In this document: positions 16,990-25,553 of the stretch, piece by piece
Numbering within the stretch: the first letter of the stretch is position 1
Layout of the letters: each line of letters starts with the position of its first letter
Source of the DNA: Burkholderia puraquae
Lineage (GTDB): Bacteria; Pseudomonadota; Gammaproteobacteria; Burkholderiales; Burkholderiaceae
Reading direction: 5' to 3'
DNA length: 64,000 nucleotides
Assembly (NCBI RefSeq): GCF_002099195.1
Contig: NZ_NBYX01000015.1
Location: forward strand, 124,001 to 188,000
Notes under the pieces: model-generated
Seen by the model: the letters and a program-made list of their open reading frames with translations, nothing else
What the model was told of the DNA's origin: nothing
Database searches by the model: none
Program-made: the position numbers and the translations under genes

Positions 16990-17757
16990 TCAGGCGTCGG
17001 CGCCCTTGCACTGCATGCTCGCGATACGTTGGTTCGGCCTGGTGCGGTAGAACACGAAGTTGGTCGCCCCCGGCCCCTGAGTTCCTCCCTCTTCATCGAT
17101 GTAGGTTTCCGCAAACACCGGCACGGCAGCGTTGGCGATGCTGACCTGGTAGAACACATTCTTTTGCACGTTCGGTGCAGTGGTGCCGTAGTCGAGTGCG
17201 CATCGGCCGGCGATGCGCTTGATCGTGGCATCGCTGCCGAGCTGGCGCAGCAGAATGTCCTGCGCGTCGTCGCTCGGGTAGAACTTCCGCAGCGCAATCG
17301 ACAGGACGGCGGTCGCATTGCCGTTGAGTACGACGCCGACGTGGCCTTCGTTGTCCTTCTTGACGCCGGCTTCGTCGCCGACCTTGCCGTCCGGCACATC
17401 CACGTCGCCGAAGCCGGTGAGCAGCATGTCGCCACCACGGTAGTACGTGGCCTCGGGGGAGTGGCTGTCTGGATTGCCGAGCGGCTTCGCGTCGCGCCAG
17501 TGCACGCCGGACACGTTGTCGAACGCTGGCCAGGTTGCCGGCCTCGCACCTTCGAATACATCCAGCAGCGCTTGCAGCGGCGATGCCGCAGCCATTTCCG
17601 GCACATCGGAGACCGGCAAAGACGCAGCGGACGCAGGTGCTGCCGTCGGGCTGGCGGGCGGCGTGGCGCGCTCGCACGCGTTCAGGCCGATCAGCAGGAC
17701 GCCGGCGGATAGCGCGCGCCAGATGTGGGTCGGGGTTCGCATGGGCAGACGTTGCAT
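16990..17757 (-). CDS. Lipoprotein of unknown function
   Basis: The protein (255 residues from ATG 17757) has a lipoprotein signal with the lipobox LIGLNAC (Cys28), then an Ala/Pro-rich linker of about 25 residues. The mature domain contains YYRGGDMLLTGFGDVDVPDG and later Cys in AGRCALDYG and SMQCKG. No family was recognised. An in-frame open stretch continues upstream to 18411, but it is antisense-like and lacks a start signal; a second start, ATG 17742, would give a shorter n-region. It follows the gene at 17811 by 53 bp, probably in one operon. Confidence 0.65.
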   Translation of the reverse strand: MQRLPMRTPTHIWRALSAGVLLIGLNACERATPPASPTAAPASAASLPVSDVPEMAAASPLQALLDVFEGARPATWPAFDNVSGVHWRDAKPLGNPDSHSPEATYYRGGDMLLTGFGDVDVPDGKVGDEAGVKKDNEGHVGVVLNGNATAVLSIALRKFYPSDDAQDILLRQLGSDATIKRIAGRCALDYGTTAPNVQKNVFYQVSIANAAVPVFAETYIDEEGGTQGPGATNFVFYRTRPNQRIASMQCKGADA

Positions 17758-17810
17758 GAGGCGCTCTTGTTTTTCGCGGCGGCCAGGGCGAGGCAGCCGA
17801 CGAGAAGTGA

Positions 17811-18281
17811 TCAGCGGTACTTGACGTCGTAATCCGTGACGGATGGGAGGTCGCCGTCGCCTACGGTGGTCAACGTCAGCTTGCCGTTCTCGAACACGGC
17901 CACGTTGCCTTGCGTGATGCTGCAGGTGCCGCTGGTTGCGGGCTCCATCCGGCCTGCGAAGCTGACGGCGCGGTAGGGCGCCAGCGGCACGTCCGACATG
18001 ACGGCCCAACCTTGCGCCGCGACCAGTTTGGCTGCTGCCGATTTCGGCTGGATGACCGATTGCGGGCAACTGTCGCGATCGACGGGGCTTGCGGCCCCGG
18101 GCAGATCGGCGAGCGCCTTCATGCGGATGTCCTTCAACTCGGACACCACGCGCGGCGCGGGTGCATTCGCTTGTGCGGCAGCCGGCACCGCGAGCGCCAG
18201 GCCAAGCATCAGGTCGGCGCCGTACAGGCTCTTCGACGCGCAAGATGCGGCGAGAAGCGGCAGAACAGCGGCGCGCGGCAT
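17811..18281 (-). CDS. Exported protein of unknown function
   Basis: The chosen ATG (18281) gives 156 residues. A long hydrophobic N-terminus ends at an AxA site (ALAVPAAAQA), suggesting export; an ATG at 18209 (MLGLALAV) is an alternative start. The mature part has two Cys (DSCPQS and GTCSIT) that could pair, and ends LPSVTDYDVKYR. No family recognised. It is the first gene of the 18.3-16.2 kb minus-strand group of exported proteins. Function unknown. Confidence 0.5.
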   Translation of the reverse strand: MPRAAVLPLLAASCASKSLYGADLMLGLALAVPAAAQANAPAPRVVSELKDIRMKALADLPGAASPVDRDSCPQSVIQPKSAAAKLVAAQGWAVMSDVPLAPYRAVSFAGRMEPATSGTCSITQGNVAVFENGKLTLTTVGDGDLPSVTDYDVKYR

Positions 18282-18600
18282 GGCGGAAGATCCGGAGACG
18301 TCGGTGGCGGCGCGCTTCAAGGTACGGCGCGCCTGTGTTTGCCTGTCGCTGGCATCGCGAAAGTGGATTAACCGCCGAGCAGCGCTTTGGTGAAACGTGT
18401 TCATTTCCCAAATATTAGGAACGGAAAATATATCGAGAAGTAAAAACACGGCAGCCGTTGTGCCTGTGCCGATCGCTTCGGTCTCACTGATCGCGATTCT
18501 AGTCAAAGTAGATCGACTAGTATACATTCATCATATCGTTCTTCTCGCTTCGTAAAGGTGTGGATCCGATGCCAAGCGGTGCCGGGGCGCCGAGGGTGGT
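18282..18600. other. AT-richer intergenic region
   Basis: The region 18410-18545 is noticeably AT-rich and probably contains the promoter of the minus-strand exported-protein operon and perhaps one for the plus-strand genes. No defined operator was recognised. Confidence 0.4.
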
Positions 18601-18990
18601 TTGGGCAGGAATTTCACAGTGACGCTGACAGCCAGCATCGATGAGATCGCCCGTGGCCTGGACGGATTGAATCCGCCCTGGTTGCCTGCCTATGACATGC
18701 GGGCTTATGCGGCAAAGGTGGATTCGGAATGCGGATATGGCGCCGACATGATGGTCTCCGTCGAGATCAATACGAGAATGTTCGAGGAAGTCGTTGCGTT
18801 CGTGCATTTGTGCGGCGCGTTCGCATCGCTGCATTCAACCACTGCTCGGCAGTACGAGTGCGTGCGCAACGACAGGGCCGAAATCGACGATGTGCTTGCA
18901 CACAATGCGACCGCGGCATGTCCGACATACACGGGGTTGCTGACATCGCTCGTCAATCGGGGCATCCTCGCGCGATGTGCGCTGGATTGA
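18601..18990 (+). CDS. Hypothetical protein (uncertain)
   Basis: An open frame of up to 129 codons starts with TTG at 18601; there is no good ATG in frame and no clear ribosome-binding site. The sequence looks protein-like (for example PPWLPAYDMRAYAAKVDSE and MMVSVEINTRMFEEVVAFVH), with several Cys. No family recognised. It may be a small cytosolic protein or a remnant of a longer gene. Confidence 0.35.
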   Translation: MGRNFTVTLTASIDEIARGLDGLNPPWLPAYDMRAYAAKVDSECGYGADMMVSVEINTRMFEEVVAFVHLCGAFASLHSTTARQYECVRNDRAEIDDVLAHNATAACPTYTGLLTSLVNRGILARCALD

Positions 18991-19104
18991 CGTTCAGCCT
19001 CCATGAGGGGCTTTGTGCCGATTTCCTTTCTACTGCGACGCATCGCATTCACAGTCGCGATCAGGACCTAGCTGAAAATGACCAAGCCTTCCAGGCGCCA
19101 TGCC

Positions 19105-19938
19105 ATGCAGACAAGAGCAATCAAGAAAACCACGGTTTTGTTCGCCCTGGTCAACCAGGCGATTGCCGATAGGTCGCGTCAATGCCCGTCGGCTGTTCGC
19201 GCGACAGTCGGGCTATTGCTTGTCGCCAGCGTGATTTCGGGGTGTGCACCCCTATCGGCGTCTGCGCCGACCGATCCTCAGCAGCAGTTTGCCGCAGAGC
19301 AGCGGAATGCGAATGCGTTGTATAGCAAGAGGGTGTTGGCATATAAGCCGATGTTCGAGAATCCTGCCGGCTATGGTCGAGCGCAGATACTGGAAGCGTA
19401 CGAGGCGGTCCTCCAGCAGTACTCCGTCGCTGCAATCGCGTATGCCCGCACCATCTACCCCGAGGCTCGACAGACGCTTCCACCTTCCCTGCAGCCATTG
19501 CCGGCGCCGTCGGTGCCGCTCACGCTGACGGTCGTCAATCGCGACTACGAACATGTGCTCGGAATGGACGCTGCCTTGTGGGAGATGGATATGGCGGCGA
19601 ACTTTGGCCGGCCATCCAGGTTGCCGATACCGAAATACACCGGCCCTGTGCTCATCATGCCGCCTGCGCCACCGTTTCCGCCCCTGCAGGATGTTCGCGA
19701 TCCAAAGTTCGCACGGCTCGTGACCATGGCGAAGAAAGTGGACGATGCGCAGAAGGCAGACCTGGCCCGAGAGCAAGCCGCGATCGAGCAACAGTATGCC
19801 GAGCAGGCCGCGTGGAGGGCTCGACACCCCGTGGGTCAGTATGACCACATCGATCCGAGGACCGGGCTACCGTATGCTGCCCCGCAACAAGAGACGCAGC
19901 GATGGTGCATGATGAACGGTGGCCGGGTGCCTTGCTGA
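19105..19938 (+). CDS. Lipoprotein of unknown function
   Basis: The product has a hydrophobic segment ending in the lipobox VISGCAPL, so it is probably lipidated at Cys47 (Cys56 if the start is ATG 19078). The n-region is unusually long (about 30 residues before the hydrophobic core). The mature protein is helical and Gln/Ala-rich (DPQQQFAAEQRNANALYSKR) with a Pro-rich middle (IMPPAPPFPPLQD) and a C-terminal pair of Cys (RWCMMNGGRVPC). No family recognised. AGG 9 nt upstream favours ATG 19105. Confidence 0.6.
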   Translation: MQTRAIKKTTVLFALVNQAIADRSRQCPSAVRATVGLLLVASVISGCAPLSASAPTDPQQQFAAEQRNANALYSKRVLAYKPMFENPAGYGRAQILEAYEAVLQQYSVAAIAYARTIYPEARQTLPPSLQPLPAPSVPLTLTVVNRDYEHVLGMDAALWEMDMAANFGRPSRLPIPKYTGPVLIMPPAPPFPPLQDVRDPKFARLVTMAKKVDDAQKADLAREQAAIEQQYAEQAAWRARHPVGQYDHIDPRTGLPYAAPQQETQRWCMMNGGRVPC

Positions 19939-20085
19939 AACCGCTGCGTGCAGCGGCAATTGCGGCCCGATGGGATGCCGGCCGGGCTGGCACACACTAC
20001 CCACGTGGAACCATCTTTTGCCGATCCGCCTGGAGCGTCTCGTCGCAGCGCTCTTGCCCGCGGACAGTCCGGGCATCGTGCGTGA

Positions 20086-20371
20086 CGGTGTTTCCCGAGT
20101 ACTCGGTGCCGGCTAATTGCTGTCTACCCTACGACCCGCCGTATCGCACGAACAGGTGCCAACGTTGTCCCGTACAACTTTTCGCCGGGATTCCTGAACG
20201 ACACCCTTCCTGTCTGGCGCAAGACGAATGAGAGGGGCGTGGAGGATGCCGTATTCACTGCCCTGAAGAGCGAGATCGTATCCGGCAGTTGGCCACACTT
20301 GCCCGACAGGCTGAAAGGAGCAGTGCTGGCGGCGGTGCTAAGATGCCGCCCTGTAGTCAGGAGAGGCATAA
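20086..20371 (+). pseudogene. Possible gene fragment in the 19939-20371 gap
   Basis: One plus-strand frame is open from 20086 into the following tetR gene and reads protein-like in its middle (GANVVPYNFSPGFLNDTLPV and ERGVEDAVFTALKSEIVSG). It has no start codon context and no recognisable family, and the neighbouring frames are also open in part. It may be the end of a decayed gene. The rest of the gap has nothing recognisable. Confidence 0.25.
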
Positions 20372-20974
20372 ATGCGCGCGAGCAAACGCCAGCAGGTGGT
20401 CGACAAGGCAGGTGAGTTGTTTTCCCGACATGGCTTTCATCCGGTCGGTATCGACTGGATCATCGCCGAAGCGGACGTTGCCCGCATGACGCTCTACCAT
20501 CACTTCGCGGGCAAGGACGATCTGATCAAGGCAGTGCTGGAACAGCGCTACACCTTCATCATGGAGAGCATCGCGGCCAAGCTCGGCCCCATGCCGCACG
20601 CTACTGCGCGCCTGAAGGGGATTTTCGACTGGTACGGCACCTGGTTTAGTAGCCCGGAGTTCGCGGGCTGCCTGTTCGAGCGTGCGCTGGCCGAGTTTGG
20701 TGCGACCTGCCCCAAGGTGACCGACGTGGCGGTGCGCTATCGGGATGACTTGTTGGCTCTCATGGCGCAACTGCTATCCGAGATCGTTCCGCGTCGCCGG
20801 GCGCGTCAGCTTGCAGGCGTGTACGTGATGTTACTGAGCGGGGCGACCGCGGATGCGCGTGCGATCGGGGATCCGCGTGCTGCCGCACGGGCATGGCAGG
20901 CGGCGGAGATGCTGCTGAACGAGTCCAGCGTCGCGAGTGAAAGCATGCGTAAAGCCCGTAGCCGTCACGCTTGA
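20372..20974 (+). CDS. TetR-family transcriptional regulator
   Basis: A 200-residue TetR protein: residues 6-50 (RQQVVDKAGELFSRHGF, then VARMTLYHHFAGKDDLIKAV) form the HTH, and the rest a ligand-binding helical domain of normal length. AGGAGAGGC precedes the ATG. Its neighbours give no obvious target gene: upstream is a decayed stretch and downstream a two-component system. Ligand and target unknown. It sits near the change from lower-GC accessory DNA to dense high-GC DNA. Confidence 0.88.
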   Translation: MRASKRQQVVDKAGELFSRHGFHPVGIDWIIAEADVARMTLYHHFAGKDDLIKAVLEQRYTFIMESIAAKLGPMPHATARLKGIFDWYGTWFSSPEFAGCLFERALAEFGATCPKVTDVAVRYRDDLLALMAQLLSEIVPRRRARQLAGVYVMLLSGATADARAIGDPRAAARAWQAAEMLLNESSVASESMRKARSRHA

Positions 20975-21304
20975 TCGTTTGTGGACCCTGCCTTTAGCCC
21001 TCGCGCAGCGTCGGCCGTAGCGAGATCGCTCAGAACGTGTCGCGTCTGTTTTTTAGTGTTCGGACTCGGGTGAGGAAAGTTTCGTTTTTGGGGGGCCGCA
21101 GCGGAAAGCCTTACGGGCATTGGCTCAGATCACATGCACAATTCAAAGTTAAATGAAATGTGATCACTCCCCGCCTCAAAATTTTGCACAATGGCGGCAG
21201 CGCGGCTCATTGCCGCGATTCACCCCCGGGCATCCGGCCAGCCGGACCGGGGCCGCCCCGAACCGATACCCGACCTCGGCACCGACGTGCCGCCGCCCGC
21301 CGCC
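20975..21304. other. Promoter region of the two-component operon
   Basis: No gene was recognised. The first part (20975-21170) includes a G-run (21090-21095) and AT-richer DNA suited to a promoter. The frame of the response regulator is open back to ATG 21191, but the extra 38 residues (Pro/Arg-rich) do not belong to the receiver fold. Confidence 0.45.
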
Positions 21305-22024
21305 ATGGACCAACCGAAACGCATCCTGATCGTCGAGGACGATGCCGACATCGCCGACGTGCTGAGCCTGCACCTGCGCGACGAGCGCTACGAGGTCGTG
21401 CACAGCGCGGACGGCGCCGAGGGGCTGCGCCTGCTCGAGCAGGGCGGCTGGGATGCGCTGATCCTCGACCTGATGCTGCCGGGCGTCGACGGCCTCGAAA
21501 TCTGCCGGCGCGCGCGTGCGATGACGCGCTACACGCCGATCATCATCACGAGCGCGCGTTCGAGCGAGGTGCACCGGATCCTCGGCCTCGAACTCGGCGC
21601 CGACGACTATCTGGCCAAGCCGTTCTCGGTGCTCGAACTCGTCGCGCGCGTGAAGGCGCTGCTGCGGCGCGTCGACGCGCTCGCGCGCGATTCGCGGATC
21701 GACGCGGGTACGCTCGATGTCGCGGGGCTGGCGATCGACCCGATCGCGCGCGAGGCGAGCGTGGATGGCGCGCGCATCGACCTCACGCCGCGCGAATTCG
21801 ACCTGCTGTATTTCTTCGCGCGGCACCCGGGCAAGGTGTTCTCGCGGATGGACCTGCTCAATGCCGTGTGGGGCTACCAGCACGAAGGCTACGAACACAC
21901 GGTCAACACCCACATCAACCGGCTGCGCGCGAAGATCGAGGCCGATCCGGCCGAACCCGTGCGGATCCTCACCGTGTGGGGCCGCGGCTACAAGCTCGCC
22001 GCGCCGGGCCAGCGGGACGCATGA
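21305..22024 (+). CDS. OmpR/PhoB-type response regulator
   Basis: From ATG 21305 the protein is 239 residues, the usual OmpR-family size. The receiver domain has the acidic pocket ED (11-12), the phosphoacceptor Asp55 (LILDLMLPG) and Lys105 (YLAKPF). The C-terminal winged helix contains LTPREFDLLYFFARHPGKVF and the recognition segment HTVNTHINRLRAKIE. An upstream in-frame ATG (21191) would add a disordered leader not seen in the family; neither start has a clear ribosome-binding site. The stop overlaps the kinase start (ATGA), so the two are translationally coupled. The regulated genes and signal are not evident. Confidence 0.93.
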   Translation: MDQPKRILIVEDDADIADVLSLHLRDERYEVVHSADGAEGLRLLEQGGWDALILDLMLPGVDGLEICRRARAMTRYTPIIITSARSSEVHRILGLELGADDYLAKPFSVLELVARVKALLRRVDALARDSRIDAGTLDVAGLAIDPIAREASVDGARIDLTPREFDLLYFFARHPGKVFSRMDLLNAVWGYQHEGYEHTVNTHINRLRAKIEADPAEPVRILTVWGRGYKLAAPGQRDA

Positions 22025-23529
22025 TGAAGCTCACCCTCACCCAGCGGCTGTCGCTCGTGTTCTCGGTGCTGCTGCTCGCGTGCTCGGGCGCGTCCGCGTG
22101 GCTGCAGATCCGTGCGAACGACATGCGCGAGCAGGAAGTCGTGCAGGGGCTGTCGCGCGACCTGGCCGCCAATATCGTCAACAGTGTGACTCACAGCGCG
22201 CCGCTGATGGACGCGAACGGGCTGCGCCCGGATGCCGTGCGCACGCTGTTCGGCCAGTTGATGGGCGTGAACCCGAGCGTCGAGGTGTACCTGCTCGACA
22301 ACGCGGGGCGCATCAAGGGTGACGATGCGCCGCCCGGCCACGTGAAGCGCGACCGCGTCGATCTCGCGCCCGTGCAGCGCTTCATCGCGGGCGAGCCGCT
22401 GCCGATCCTGGGCGACGACCCGCGCAGCCCCGACGCGCGCAAGGTGTTCAGCGCGGCGCCGCTGCAGCTGGCGGGGCAGCCGCCGTCGGGCTACATCTAT
22501 GTGGTGCTGCTCGGCGAGGCGCACGACCGGCTGGCCGCGCGCGTCGACGCCGGCAACGTGCTGCGCACGACGCTGTGGTCGATGGCGCTGGTCGCGCTGC
22601 TCGGCCTGCTGGCGGGCCTTACCGCGTTCAGCTTCATCACGCGCCCGCTGCGCCGGCTGACGGACGCGATGCGCCGCTTCGACGCGAACGGCACGCCCGA
22701 CGCGCAGCCGCCGGTGCCGCGCTCGCGGCCGGGCCGGCGCGGCGACGACATCGTCGTGCTCGAATCCGCGTTCGCGCAGATGGCCGACCGGATCGGCGAC
22801 CAGTGGCGCGCGCTGACGCACCAGGACCAGCAGCGCCGCGAACTGATCACGAACATCTCGCACGACCTGCGCACGCCGCTCACGTCGCTGCACGGCTACC
22901 TGGAGACGTTGTCGCTGAAATCGGACTCGCTCGCCGAGCCCGAACGGCGGCGCTACCTGTCGATCGCGCTCGCGCAGAGCGCGAAGGTGGGCCGGCTCGC
23001 GCAGGCGCTGTTCGAGCTCGCGCGCCTCGAATCGGGCGGCGTGCAGGCCGAGCGCGAACCGTTCTCGCTCGTCGATCTCGTGCAGGACGTGTTCCAGAAA
23101 TTCGAGCTGACCGCGCAGGCGCGCGGCGTCGCGCTGCATGCGCGGATTCCGCCGCGGGTGCCGGTCGTGTCGGCCGATCTCGGGATGATCGAGCGCGTGC
23201 TGACCAACCTGCTCGACAACGCGCTGCGGCACACGCCTGCGCACGGCGAGGTCGAGGTCGCGCTGGAGCCGCGCGGCGGCCGCGTGCTTGTGACCGTGGC
23301 CGATACCGGGGAAGGGATTCCGGCGGCGCGGCGCGAAGGGCTGTTCCAGCGGCCGCAGCGGCCGATGAGCGGCGGCGCGATGACGAGCGGCGGGCTCGGG
23401 CTGCTGATCGTGCACCGGATGCTGGCGCTCAACGGCAGCAGCATCCGGCTGGTCGACCGGCCTGGGCGCGGGGCGGTGTTCGAGTTCGCGCTGGCGGTGG
23501 CCCCGCCTGCCGTCGGCGACGGGCGCTGA
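22021..23529 (+). CDS. Sensor histidine kinase
   Basis: The 502-residue inner-membrane kinase has a TM helix at 9-28, a periplasmic sensor region (about 30-180), a second TM helix (183-206), a HAMP linker (207-265) and the phosphoacceptor His281 in the H-box NISHDLRTPLTSLHG. The N-box NLLDNALRH and G1 box VADTGEGIP are present; the G2 region reads SGGLGLLIVHRM, preceded by an unusual lid (RPQRPMSGGAMT) that lacks a normal F-box. It is coupled to the response regulator by an ATGA overlap. The signal is unknown. Confidence 0.92.
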   Translation: MMKLTLTQRLSLVFSVLLLACSGASAWLQIRANDMREQEVVQGLSRDLAANIVNSVTHSAPLMDANGLRPDAVRTLFGQLMGVNPSVEVYLLDNAGRIKGDDAPPGHVKRDRVDLAPVQRFIAGEPLPILGDDPRSPDARKVFSAAPLQLAGQPPSGYIYVVLLGEAHDRLAARVDAGNVLRTTLWSMALVALLGLLAGLTAFSFITRPLRRLTDAMRRFDANGTPDAQPPVPRSRPGRRGDDIVVLESAFAQMADRIGDQWRALTHQDQQRRELITNISHDLRTPLTSLHGYLETLSLKSDSLAEPERRRYLSIALAQSAKVGRLAQALFELARLESGGVQAEREPFSLVDLVQDVFQKFELTAQARGVALHARIPPRVPVVSADLGMIERVLTNLLDNALRHTPAHGEVEVALEPRGGRVLVTVADTGEGIPAARREGLFQRPQRPMSGGAMTSGGLGLLIVHRMLALNGSSIRLVDRPGRGAVFEFALAVAPPAVGDGR

Positions 23530-23544
23530 CCGTAGTCAACGCCG

Positions 23545-24657
23545 TCACGCCGGAGTTCGACCGCCGCGCTTGCGCCGCACGTCGCTCGGCGTCATGCCGG
23601 TCCAGCGCTTGAACGCATGGCGAAACCCCACGGCGTCGCTGAAGCCGAGCGTCAATGCGATGTCCTCGGTGCTGAGCGTGGTCGTGCTGAGGTAGTCGAC
23701 CGCGAGCGCCTTGCGCACGCTCGCCAGCAGTTCGCTGTACGACGTGCCTTCGGCTTCGAGCTTGCGGCGCAGCGTGCGCGACGTGATGCACAGGATCGCC
23801 GCGATCGCGTCGATGTCGGGGAACTGCCCGGGCGTGCGCGTGAGTTCCTGGTACACGCGCCGCGTGACGCCGGCGTGGCTGCGCAATTCGTCGAGCAGGC
23901 TCGCGCAATGCGACGACACCTGCGCGGCGGTAATCGGATTCGCGAGCTGCGGCGCGCGCGTGAGCCATGCAGCCGGGTAGCTGAGCACATGATGCGGCTG
24001 GTCGAAGGCGATCGGGCATTCGAGCGCATCGGCCAGCAGTGCCGCGTGTGCCGGCTGCGGCTGCGCGAACTGCGCGCGCGCCGGCACGCACCACGCACCC
24101 ATCACGTCCTTGATGATCGTCACGTGCAGCGCGAACTGCATGTCGATCAGGAAACGGTACAGCGGCTCGTCGAGCTCGGGCAGCGCGACCTCGTGCCGGC
24201 CGGGAAACAGCCATGACGCGGTATCGCCCTGTTCGACCCAGCGGATCGCGAGCATGCCGTTCGCGAGCCGGTGATATTTGACGGCCGATTCGAACGCGTG
24301 CGCGAGCGATTCAGAACACAGCATCGCGTAGCCGTACATCCCGTAGCTCGACACGTGCAGCCGGTGGCCGACGCGCACGCCGAGATCGGCGCCGTCGTAG
24401 CGGCGGATTGCATTGCGCGCGGCAGTGAGGAACTGCAGCGGCGACGTGAGCGTGAACGGGTCCGCGACGGCGGCCGGCGTGAGGCCGGTGCCGTCGAGCA
24501 TCGCGACCGGGTCGAGGCCGGCTTGCGCCGCCACGTCGAGCAGCACGGCCAGCTTGGCCGGCGTGAAGCGCTGCTCGCGTAACGCATGGATTGGCTCGAC
24601 GTCCGGCAGGCGGGCTGCGCGGGCGGTCGTCGGGTTCAAGAGCGCACTGCGCGGCAT
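23545..24657 (-). CDS. AraC-family transcriptional regulator (OruR/ArgR-like architecture)
   Basis: A 370-residue protein with the long N-terminal arabinose-binding-like domain (typical start TPAKLAVLLDVAAQAGLD) and a C-terminal double HTH (about 270-365): IDAIAAILCITSRTLRRKLE and EDIALTLGFSDAVGFRHAFK, ending with RWTGMTPSDVRR. This layout is common for regulators of catabolic or lipid genes. It is convergent with the kinase gene (15 bp between stops). The target may be the AhpD-like gene, which lies 139 bp upstream of this gene's start on the same strand, but this is only a positional guess. Confidence 0.9.
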   Translation of the reverse strand: MPRSALLNPTTARAARLPDVEPIHALREQRFTPAKLAVLLDVAAQAGLDPVAMLDGTGLTPAAVADPFTLTSPLQFLTAARNAIRRYDGADLGVRVGHRLHVSSYGMYGYAMLCSESLAHAFESAVKYHRLANGMLAIRWVEQGDTASWLFPGRHEVALPELDEPLYRFLIDMQFALHVTIIKDVMGAWCVPARAQFAQPQPAHAALLADALECPIAFDQPHHVLSYPAAWLTRAPQLANPITAAQVSSHCASLLDELRSHAGVTRRVYQELTRTPGQFPDIDAIAAILCITSRTLRRKLEAEGTSYSELLASVRKALAVDYLSTTTLSTEDIALTLGFSDAVGFRHAFKRWTGMTPSDVRRKRGGRTPA

Positions 24658-24796
24658 GGGAGCATCCTGCGTCCGAATCGATATCGTTTACGGCACGCAA
24701 TTCTGCTCGGGATCGGTCCCATGCGCCATAGGGTTCACCCTGATACGCGCGCCGGCGCCACCCGGCGCGTCCGGTCTCGACCGCCTTCAACCGCCT

Positions 24797-25252
24797 TCAA
24801 CCAGCCTGGAACACGCCGGCCTGCCACGCGAACGGCTTCGCGAGCCGGTTCCACGTGTTGATCTGCGCGACGATCAGCGTGAGCGTGGCCAGTTCGTCGC
24901 GATCGAAATGCTTGCGCGCCGCGTCGACGAGTTCGTCGCCGATCGTGTGCTCGCTGATCAGCGTCAGCGCTTCGGCCCAGCGCAGCGCGGCCTGCTCCTT
25001 CGGGCTGTAGAGATCGGGCGTTTCGTGCCACACGGGCAGCAGGTGGTAGCGCAGCGGATCTTCGCCCGCGTGGATGCCTTCCTTGATATGACGATCGAGA
25101 CAGTAGGCGCAGCCGTTGAGCTGCGACACGCGTGCGCGCACCAGCTCGACGAGCCGGAAATCGTGGCCGGTGTCGTTCGCGTATTCCTCGACGTTGAGCA
25201 CGACGTCGAGCAGCCGGGCGGGGAGTTGTTCAAACGAGATGCGTTCTGGCAT
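24797..25252 (-). CDS. Carboxymuconolactone decarboxylase / AhpD-like protein
   Basis: This 151-residue protein has the AhpD-fold signature: Cys48-x-x-Cys51 with His55 (NGCAYCLDRH), preceded by VELVRARVSQL. Such proteins work as alkylhydroperoxidase-type thiol reductants or have related unknown activities. The C-terminal helix ALTLIVAQINTWNRLAKPF is typical of the family. It is followed by the AraC gene on the same strand (139 bp). Confidence 0.9.
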   Translation of the reverse strand: MPERISFEQLPARLLDVVLNVEEYANDTGHDFRLVELVRARVSQLNGCAYCLDRHIKEGIHAGEDPLRYHLLPVWHETPDLYSPKEQAALRWAEALTLISEHTIGDELVDAARKHFDRDELATLTLIVAQINTWNRLAKPFAWQAGVFQAG

Positions 25253-25553
25253 GGCGACTGACCTTTGGAAGCGTTGTTGTATGTCGTGTTCCGGTTCGCC
25301 GCGCTGCCGCGATCGGAGGCATGTATGAAGTCATCCTTATTATTCGGCGGCGGGAGCGGGCGGCGAAACCAGGCGGCTATGCGCGCATGGGCCGTTGTAC
25401 GGATGCGCCGGCTTCACGGGTGGCGCCGCGCGGCACCGATGGCGTCGTCGAACCGGAAGCGAAGCGATCGTAGCAGGCGCAACCGGCGGCAGGAATGGCC
25501 GGATCCCGTATGTTGCTCATGCAGATGGACCGATAGTCGCTACGCGGGTGCGG
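25253..25553. other. 301-bp intergenic region
   Basis: Upstream of the AhpD-like gene and downstream of the HAD phosphatase gene. Short frames here are shadows; no operator or hairpin was recognised. Confidence 0.4.

Noticed and set aside
17758..18411. Upstream extension of the lipoprotein gene at 16990-17757
   Set aside because: The extension overlaps the exported-protein gene in another frame and has an Arg-rich, non-protein composition; the lipoprotein signal begins at 17757.
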